In this document: positions 5,105-8,869 of the stretch, one piece after another | Layout: every line of letters begins with the position of its first letter | Position numbering within the stretch: the first letter of the stretch is position 1 | Assembly (NCBI GenBank): GCA_003647605.1 | Contig: QMND01000019.1 | Span: 1 to 8,869, forward strand | Reading direction: 5' to 3' | From: Candidatus Shapirobacteria bacterium | GTDB taxonomy: Bacteria > Patescibacteriota > Microgenomatia > UBA12405 | Length of the DNA: 8,869 nucleotides | Translations under genes and position numbers: made by a program | Notes under the pieces: model-generated | What the model was told of the DNA's origin: nothing | Seen by the model: only the letters and a program-made list of their open reading frames with translations | The model's database searches: none

Positions 5105-6508
5105 ATGAAAGCCCTAAAAATCTGCTTTTTAACCATCATCTTTTTAATTAGTCTGTCTAAACCAACCAAAATTCAGGCTAATAATATTTTTGGGCTACAC
5201 CTAACTCAAACCAACGACATTGCCAACAGTGCTAAAATTATCAACTCTTCTGGCGGAGATTGGGGTTGGGTCACTATTGTTATTAACCTTCAACATCTAG
5301 ACCACCAACACTGGCAAAACTTCTTCGACCAATGTCGATCTTACCATCTTATCCCTTTAGTCCGACTAGCCACTCGTTCTCAAAATTCCGGTTGGAGTCG
5401 TCCATCATACCAAGATGTGGATAATCTGGCTAATTTTCTCAACTCCCTCAATTGGCCCACCCAAACTCAACACATTATTCTTTTTAATGAAGTCAACCGA
5501 GCCTCAGAGTGGGGGAATCTCATTAATCCACCCCATTATGCCGATGTGGCTATTTACGCTTCTCAAAAATTCAAACAATTAAATCCAAATTTTTACATCA
5601 TCGGTGCCGGTCTAGACTTGTCTGCTCCCAATCAACCTCCCCAATTTATGTCAGCCGGTCGTTTCTATTACCAAATTTTTCATTACAAAAAACAATTTTT
5701 TGACCACATCGATGCCATTGCTTCCCATGCTTACCCCAATCCCGCTTTCATCGGCCTACCATCTCAAACTGGCCAACATTCCATCCATTCTTATCAATGG
5801 GAATTAAATTATCTTAAACAACTTGGTATTAACAAAGACTTTCCTGTATTCATAACCGAAACCGGCTGGCCACACCTGCAAGGCCAACAGAATAATCCCA
5901 ACTTTTACGATGTTAATCGCTCTGTAGAATTTCTAATTTCCGCCTATCAACAATGGTCTCAACATCCTCAAGTCCAAGCCGTTACTCCTTTTATTTTTAA
6001 TTATCCCTATCCTCCCTTTGATCATTTTTCATGGTTAGACAAAAACGAAAAACTGTACCCCGCATATCAAAAAATTATCAATCTACCCAAAACAGCCAAC
6101 CATCCTCCCCAAAAAACATCCTTCGAATTTGTTCATCATTACCTACCTTTCATCATTTTCCCTAACCAAAAATATCTAGGCAAAATCAAACTAAGAAATA
6201 CCGGTCAGTCAATTTGGGGAGCATCAGAAACCAATTTCTGTCTTCCACCCCAAAGTACCACCAACCTCCAACTCAGCCCTCTGTGTACTAATTATCAACA
6301 AGTTTTACCCAACCAAAACCATATTTTCCGTTTTACTTTTCAAATCAAAGACAACCCCCACCACCTAGATTCATTTATCAGTTGGCCCCAGATACCAGCT
6401 ATTCAAATTACCACCGCCACCAAAAAACCAACCATTTTGAGAGTCAAAACAGGACTAAAACAAAAAATAATTCAATTTGTTAAAAACTTGCATTTACATA
6501 TCCTGTGA
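5105..6508 (+). CDS. Secreted glycoside hydrolase-like protein (clan GH-A type barrel plus C-terminal Ig-like domain)
   Basis: From ATG 5105 the protein has 467 residues. Residues 1-26 form a signal peptide (KALK, then a hydrophobic core CFLTIIFLISL, and an ANN region), so it is exported. Residues about 28-330 look like a (beta/alpha)8 barrel of clan GH-A: the acid/base candidate is Glu 129 in ILFNEVNRASEWG (N-E motif on strand 4) and the nucleophile candidate is Glu 252 in FITETGWP (strand 7), with SHAYPNP (207-213) between. Residues about 345-440 form a likely Ig-like/beta-sandwich domain; KIKLRNTGQSIWGASE resembles the N-x-G-x-x-x-W core of NBR1-type Ig domains. The substrate is unknown and I cannot place it in a GH family; GH5-, GH17- and GH39-like enzymes share these motifs. 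An in-frame extension to 5054 exists but lies over the DRG gene and would put a second hydrophobic stretch before the signal peptide, so I reject it. Confidence 0.7.
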   Translation: MKALKICFLTIIFLISLSKPTKIQANNIFGLHLTQTNDIANSAKIINSSGGDWGWVTIVINLQHLDHQHWQNFFDQCRSYHLIPLVRLATRSQNSGWSRPSYQDVDNLANFLNSLNWPTQTQHIILFNEVNRASEWGNLINPPHYADVAIYASQKFKQLNPNFYIIGAGLDLSAPNQPPQFMSAGRFYYQIFHYKKQFFDHIDAIASHAYPNPAFIGLPSQTGQHSIHSYQWELNYLKQLGINKDFPVFITETGWPHLQGQQNNPNFYDVNRSVEFLISAYQQWSQHPQVQAVTPFIFNYPYPPFDHFSWLDKNEKLYPAYQKIINLPKTANHPPQKTSFEFVHHYLPFIIFPNQKYLGKIKLRNTGQSIWGASETNFCLPPQSTTNLQLSPLCTNYQQVLPNQNHIFRFTFQIKDNPHHLDSFISWPQIPAIQITTATKKPTILRVKTGLKQKIIQFVKNLHLHIL

Positions 6509-6514
6509 TACAAT
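6506..6514 (+). promoter_or_regulatory. Extended -10 promoter of the YbaB-like gene (leaderless type)
   Basis: TGA-TACAAT (hexamer 6509-6514) begins at the TGA stop codon of the hydrolase gene, so stop codon and promoter coincide. It ends 7 nt before ATG 6522. TTGCAT at 6488-6493 is a possible -35 with a short 15-bp spacer. No Shine-Dalgarno sequence is present. Confidence 0.45.
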
Positions 6515-6521
6515 AAAAAAT

Positions 6522-6839
6522 ATGAACCAACCACAAATATCTCAACAAAAACTACAACAATTAATCCAAACCCTCAAAAATACTAGTACTACCCAAACAC
6601 ACAACAATATCACCGTCACCGTTACCGCCGAACCTAAAATCACCCAAATTAGTATCGCCTCAGCCGATAGTCTAGAACAACTTGGCACCGACCTCCAATA
6701 TTGTCTAAATCAAGCTTTGTTTCAAAATAGCCAAAAGATAATTCGTCAAGCTCAACAAGCCCAACAAGCAAACCCGCTAGGACAACCCAACCAACCAGCT
6801 CCAACATCCATCCCTACCACCCGCAACCCCCAAGGCTAA
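6522..6839 (+). CDS. YbaB/EbfC-family nucleoid-associated protein (probable)
   Basis: This is a 105-residue soluble protein. Residues 1-25 form a glutamine-rich helix, 29-47 two strands (NNITVTVTAEPKITQISI), 50-80 helices (DSLEQLGTDLQYCLNQALFQNSQKI), and 80-105 a disordered Q/P/N/T tail. This order and the K-V-x-V-T-x-x-G-x-I-x-x-I-x-I ... L-E-x-L-x-x-D-L-x-x-A-x-N-x-A pattern match YbaB/EbfC proteins, small dimers that bind DNA and are often found near recombination genes. The usual G-G-G before the first strand is replaced by HNN, and no recR or dnaX lies beside it, so the call is moderate. The start is ATG 6522, which follows an extended -10; an upstream frame to 6477 overlaps the hydrolase and is rejected. 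Its high Q/N/T content follows the plus-strand base skew. Confidence 0.6.
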   Translation: MNQPQISQQKLQQLIQTLKNTSTTQTHNNITVTVTAEPKITQISIASADSLEQLGTDLQYCLNQALFQNSQKIIRQAQQAQQANPLGQPNQPAPTSIPTTRNPQG

Positions 6840-6872
6840 AGACCGTTTTTTCGAATAGTCCATACTTCAAAG

Positions 6873-6955
6873 TGCCGCAGAGAGGAGTCGAACCTCCACG
6901 CCCTAAGGACACACGGTTCTAAGCCGTGCCTGTCTACCAATTCCAGCACTGCGGC
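6873..6955 (-). tRNA. tRNA-Leu(UAG)
   Basis: This is a class II tRNA on the minus strand. Acceptor GCCGCAG (6949-6955) pairs with CTGCGGC (6874-6880); anticodon stem CACGG/CCGTG holds loop CTTAGAA (anticodon UAG); the variable arm is GTCC-TTA-GGGC and the T-loop TTCGACT. CCA is not encoded (A followed by CTT). It is transcribed away from the tRNA-Arg pair, with a 90-bp AT-rich spacer that must hold both promoters. It is the third leucine isoacceptor in the window. Confidence 0.97.
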
Positions 6956-7033
6956 TAACAAAATACTCCATATTTTAACCTTTTTATCCCAAAATTACCA
7001 AACAAGTGAAACCTAAATATAAAATTGCTAAAA

Positions 7034-7039
7034 TATAAC
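7034..7039 (+). promoter_or_regulatory. -10 box of the tRNA-Arg pair
   Basis: TATAAC ends 6 nt before the first base of tRNA-Arg(UCU), so the transcript would begin at or next to the mature 5' end. The -35 region is not recognisable. Confidence 0.4.
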
Positions 7040-7045
7040 TACTAT

Positions 7046-7119
7046 GTCCCCATAGCTCAGCTGGATAGAGCGTTTGCCTTCTAAGCAAAAGGTCGGAGGT
7101 TCGAGCCCTCCTGGGGATA
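7046..7119 (+). tRNA. tRNA-Arg(UCU)
   Basis: Acceptor GTCCCCA (7046-7052) pairs with TGGGGAT (7112-7118) with a G-U first pair. The D-arm is GCTC/GAGC, the anticodon stem TTTGC/GCAAA holds loop CTTCTAA (anticodon UCU) and the T-arm is GGAGG-TTCGAGC-CCTCC. CCA is not encoded (A followed by CTT). It decodes AGA/AGG. A37 is present, so it could carry t6A and be an MtaB substrate. Confidence 0.97.
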
Positions 7120-7130
7120 CTTTCTCGCCT

Positions 7131-7202
7131 GCGCCCATAGCTCAATGGATAGAGCACTGGTCTTCGGAACCAGGGATGAGGGTTCAATTCCTTCTGGGCG
7201 TA
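7131..7202 (+). tRNA. tRNA-Arg(UCG)
   Basis: Acceptor GCGCCCA (7131-7137) pairs with TGGGCGT (7195-7201), again with a G-U first pair. The anticodon stem CTGGT/ACCAG encloses loop CTTCGGA, anticodon UCG, reading CGA/CGG without needing ACG-to-inosine editing. The T-loop is TTCAATT. CCA is not encoded. It is 11 nt after tRNA-Arg(UCU) and 19 nt before the next coding sequence. Confidence 0.97.
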
Positions 7203-7207
7203 CAATC

Positions 7208-7216
7208 TGCTACACT
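7208..7216 (+). promoter_or_regulatory. Extended -10 promoter of the secreted coiled-coil gene (leaderless type)
   Basis: TGC-TACACT (hexamer 7211-7216) ends 5 nt before ATG 7222. It sits directly after tRNA-Arg(UCG). No Shine-Dalgarno sequence is present. Read-through from the tRNAs is an alternative source of this mRNA. Confidence 0.4.
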
Positions 7217-7221
7217 AAATT

Positions 7222-7986
7222 ATGCCAATTATTTTATTCCTCCTTCAATTATTTTTTTTCAAATTTTCAGTTATAGCTCAAGAGGACTATCAGTCTGCCC
7301 AACAAACATACCTCCAACAACAACAACAGTATCAACAAAACTACCTTAACTATATTGAAAAAAAAGATACTTACACCAAATATGGCACCATTACCGCCAA
7401 AAAAGAAAAGATAGAATCTGCTAAAAAAGCCATCATATCTCGTAACCTACTCCTTCAATACTACCTATCTGCTTTAAACATTAAACTAAGAAAATATGCC
7501 GATAACAACCCTACTACCACCAAAAAAAATCAAATAGAAATCAACAAATGGATTGCTTGGCTCAAAGAACAAAACGCCATTGTTTCTACTTTTACCAACC
7601 AAGACGATCTTTCTGTTAATGCCAAAAGTTTTTCCAAAAAATACATTTTAATAAAACAACAAATTTACACCTCTCTAATTCAAAATCAAGTTAATCATTA
7701 TCAACAAATTTTACAACAACTATCTCAACTGTCTCAAGATATACAAAACAATCCCCAAATTAATGATCAAGCCCAAAACTGGATTTCCGACCTGTCCATA
7801 AAAAAAGATTTAGCTCAAGAAAAATTAAAAAGAGCTACTCAACTAATGAATCAAAACACTCAACACGGACAACCAGCCAATTCTTACCCCACTTCAAAAA
7901 AAGAAATTTTAAAAGCCAAACAATATTCTGTCCAAATTCTCCAAGACTTAAAATCAATTATTGTTAAATTTTACCAATCACAATGA
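7222..7986 (+). CDS. Secreted, helical (coiled-coil) hypothetical protein
   Basis: This 254-residue protein is of unknown family. Residues 1-20 form a signal peptide (PIILFLLQLFFFKFSVIAQ, with cleavage likely after the A-Q region), so it should be exported or membrane-tethered. From 21 to 254 it is strongly hydrophilic and helical. The stretches 25-50 (QSAQQTYLQQQQQYQQNYLNYIEKK), 60-92, 139-172 and 193-210 look like coiled-coil heptads; 95-103 and 211-224 are loop-like. No enzymatic motif or cysteine is visible. The last codon overlaps the next gene by ATGA (7983-7986), so the two proteins are translated together and may act together, for example as a periplasm-facing subunit with a membrane partner. 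The start is set by the signal peptide and the -10 box 5 nt upstream. Confidence 0.75.
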   Translation: MPIILFLLQLFFFKFSVIAQEDYQSAQQTYLQQQQQYQQNYLNYIEKKDTYTKYGTITAKKEKIESAKKAIISRNLLLQYYLSALNIKLRKYADNNPTTTKKNQIEINKWIAWLKEQNAIVSTFTNQDDLSVNAKSFSKKYILIKQQIYTSLIQNQVNHYQQILQQLSQLSQDIQNNPQINDQAQNWISDLSIKKDLAQEKLKRATQLMNQNTQHGQPANSYPTSKKEILKAKQYSVQILQDLKSIIVKFYQSQ

Positions 7987-8402
7987 AAGACAAACCCACC
8001 AGTCAGAACATTGACCAGCCTCAAAACAATCCCCTTTACATACCACCAACCAACATACCTAACCCAAATCAACCACCAATCACCAAAGAAAACTTTATCT
8101 CTAAAATACCAACTAAAATAAAAATAGTTTTTATATCTATATCTTCTATTATAATTTTACTTCTTCTGGCTATTTTGACTAAAAATACAGTTAAACACTC
8201 CTTTACCAAAAATAATCAATCTCCCCAAATAACAACTACTCCTTCAAAAAATACAACCCAACCACAAAATAGTCCTACTCCTCAAAACTCTGACAATCCC
8301 ATCCCTCCACAATGGCAAAATAAATTTGATGAAATTCATCAACTTATTGAAAACAACCAAGAATTCTTACCCCCAAAAATTGACGAACAAATTGGACTCT
8401 AA
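7983..8402 (+). CDS. Single-pass membrane protein with proline/asparagine-rich flanks, hypothetical
   Basis: This 139-residue protein is of unknown family. Residues 1-45 are polar, proline- and asparagine-rich and end in basic residues (KIPTKIK), which would place the N terminus in the cytoplasm. Residues 48-66 form one transmembrane helix (VFISISSIIILLLLAIL). Residues 67-108 are a low-complexity T/P/N/Q/S linker. Residues 109-139 form a short amphipathic region (WQNKFDEIHQLIENNQEFLPP), presumably outside. The topology resembles small anchor proteins, but no homology is claimed. It is coupled to the secreted coiled-coil gene by a 4-nt overlap and its stop lies 1 nt from the stop of the convergent EF-P gene. 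The repetitive composition partly reflects the plus-strand base skew. Confidence 0.7.
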   Translation: MKDKPTSQNIDQPQNNPLYIPPTNIPNPNQPPITKENFISKIPTKIKIVFISISSIIILLLLAILTKNTVKHSFTKNNQSPQITTTPSKNTTQPQNSPTPQNSDNPIPPQWQNKFDEIHQLIENNQEFLPPKIDEQIGL

Positions 8403-8403
8403 A

Positions 8404-8869
8404 TTATTTTCTTGACAAATACTCACCCTTTTCAGTACTGATAGTCACCATATCGCCCTTTTTCACAAACAAGGGCACTTGTACTTTGGCTCCAGTATCC
8501 AAAACCGCCGGCTTCAAAGCATTACTAACCGTATTTCCCTTAACAGCCATTTCTGTCTCTACCACTTCGCAACTAACACTTTTAGGACAAGTAATCCCCA
8601 CAGCCCTATCATCATAAAATTGAATTCTATATCTTAATCCTTCTTTTAAATACACTTTATCGTCACCTATCACTTCCAATGGCACTATATACTGCTCAAA
8701 ACTTCTAGGCTCTATAAATACATAATTCGATCCATCAAAATAAGAATAGTCTCCCTCATTAGTTTCCACAAAAACCTCTTCGACTTTTTCTCCCGACTTA
8801 AAAGTAAACTCCAAAACTCTACCGCTATTTAAAGATCTTAGCTTAGTCCTATAAAAAACCGAACCCTTA
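8404..8869 (-). CDS. efp: Translation elongation factor P, N terminus outside the window
   Basis: About 155 residues of EF-P are visible, reading from the window edge. They begin KGSVFYRTKLRSLNSG (E. coli has KGQAFARVKLRRLLTG), continue with RVLEFTFKSGEKVEE, then the second OB domain (FIEPRSFEQY, EVIGDD), and the third OB domain with the signature VKGNT...KPAVLDTGAKVQVPLFVKKGD and ending GEYLSRK. EF-P binds the ribosome E site and relieves stalling at proline runs. The first full codon, AAG at 8866-8868, is the loop lysine equivalent to Lys34 that is beta-lysylated in E. coli, so the tip residue is lysine, but the preceding proline-glycine is out of view. The internal ATG at 8814 is not the start. 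The roughly 30 missing N-terminal residues lie beyond 8869. Proline-rich proteins on the other strand would be plausible clients. Confidence 0.96.
   Translation of the reverse strand, partial: KGSVFYRTKLRSLNSGRVLEFTFKSGEKVEEVFVETNEGDYSYFDGSNYVFIEPRSFEQYIVPLEVIGDDKVYLKEGLRYRIQFYDDRAVGITCPKSVSCEVVETEMAVKGNTVSNALKPAVLDTGAKVQVPLFVKKGDMVTISTEKGEYLSRK

Noticed and set aside
6984..7349. Open frames across the tRNA-Arg pair (6984-7205 minus, 7074-7349 plus)
   Set aside because: Both are accidental readings of the tRNAs and of the first part of the secreted coiled-coil gene in another frame.
1..8869. UGA read as glycine (Gracilibacteria/Absconditabacteria code)
   Set aside because: TGA ends the hydrolase, the secreted coiled-coil gene and the small gene at sensible places, no in-frame TGA occurs within genes, and no tRNA with anticodon UCA is present.
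1..8869. Archaeal (DPANN) origin suggested by the DRG GTPase
   Set aside because: EF-P, MtaB, bacterial-type TGT, a YbaB-like protein and -10 boxes are bacterial, and tRNA features are of bacterial type.
1..8869. CRISPR array, insertion sequence or toxin-antitoxin module
   Set aside because: I found no regularly spaced direct repeats, transposase motifs or recognisable toxin-antitoxin pair; the repeats at 1577-1730 are single inverted elements.

Overview
The window reads as a compact, AT-rich bacterial chromosome segment, most plausibly from a Candidate Phyla Radiation (Patescibacteria) organism, perhaps Microgenomates-like. That is inferred from near-zero intergenic distances, shortened versions of universal enzymes, small secreted or membrane proteins with no recognisable family, and generally missing CCA ends on tRNA genes. 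TGA is used as a stop, so the Gracilibacteria/Absconditabacteria code is not in use. EF-P, a YbaB-like protein, MtaB and sigma70-type -10 boxes point to Bacteria, even though one GTPase is of the archaeal/eukaryotic DRG type.

Layout. 1-294 is the 3' end of a sugar-nucleotide nucleotidyltransferase gene. 320-1328 is a tRNA cluster on the minus strand, in transcription order Leu(UAA), Pro(GGG), Gly(UCC), a small frameshifted gene, Leu(CAG), Phe(GAA), Gly(GCC). 1336-1574 is a small GIY-YIG protein gene split by a -1 frameshift at an A AAA AAG site. 1577-1740 holds inverted repeats and a tRNA-Leu-like fragment. 1807-3997 is a two-gene tRNA-modification operon on the plus strand (tgt, then a TRAM-less mtaB). 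4000-5088 (minus) encodes the DRG GTPase. 5105-6508 (plus) encodes a secreted clan GH-A-like glycoside hydrolase, and 6522-6839 a short YbaB/EbfC-like protein. 6873-7202 carries tRNA-Leu(UAG) (minus), divergent from two tRNA-Arg genes (plus). 7222-8402 is a two-gene operon for a secreted coiled-coil protein and a single-pass membrane protein. 8404-8869 (minus) is EF-P, cut at the window edge exactly at the codon for the conserved loop lysine.

Much of the segment serves translation: nine tRNAs, two anticodon-loop modification enzymes, a ribosome-associated GTPase and EF-P. The hydrolase, the YbaB-like protein and the secreted/membrane pair are the accessory part.

Two properties run through the window. 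First, every first-gene start I could examine has a -10-like box 5-7 nt before the ATG and no Shine-Dalgarno sequence, which predicts leaderless mRNAs; the 16-bp gap between the DRG GTPase and the hydrolase carries two overlapping boxes of this kind, one per strand. Second, the plus strand is strongly C-rich and G-poor whichever strand is coding, so plus-strand proteins are rich in Q, N, P, H and T while minus-strand proteins are rich in G, V, E, R and K.
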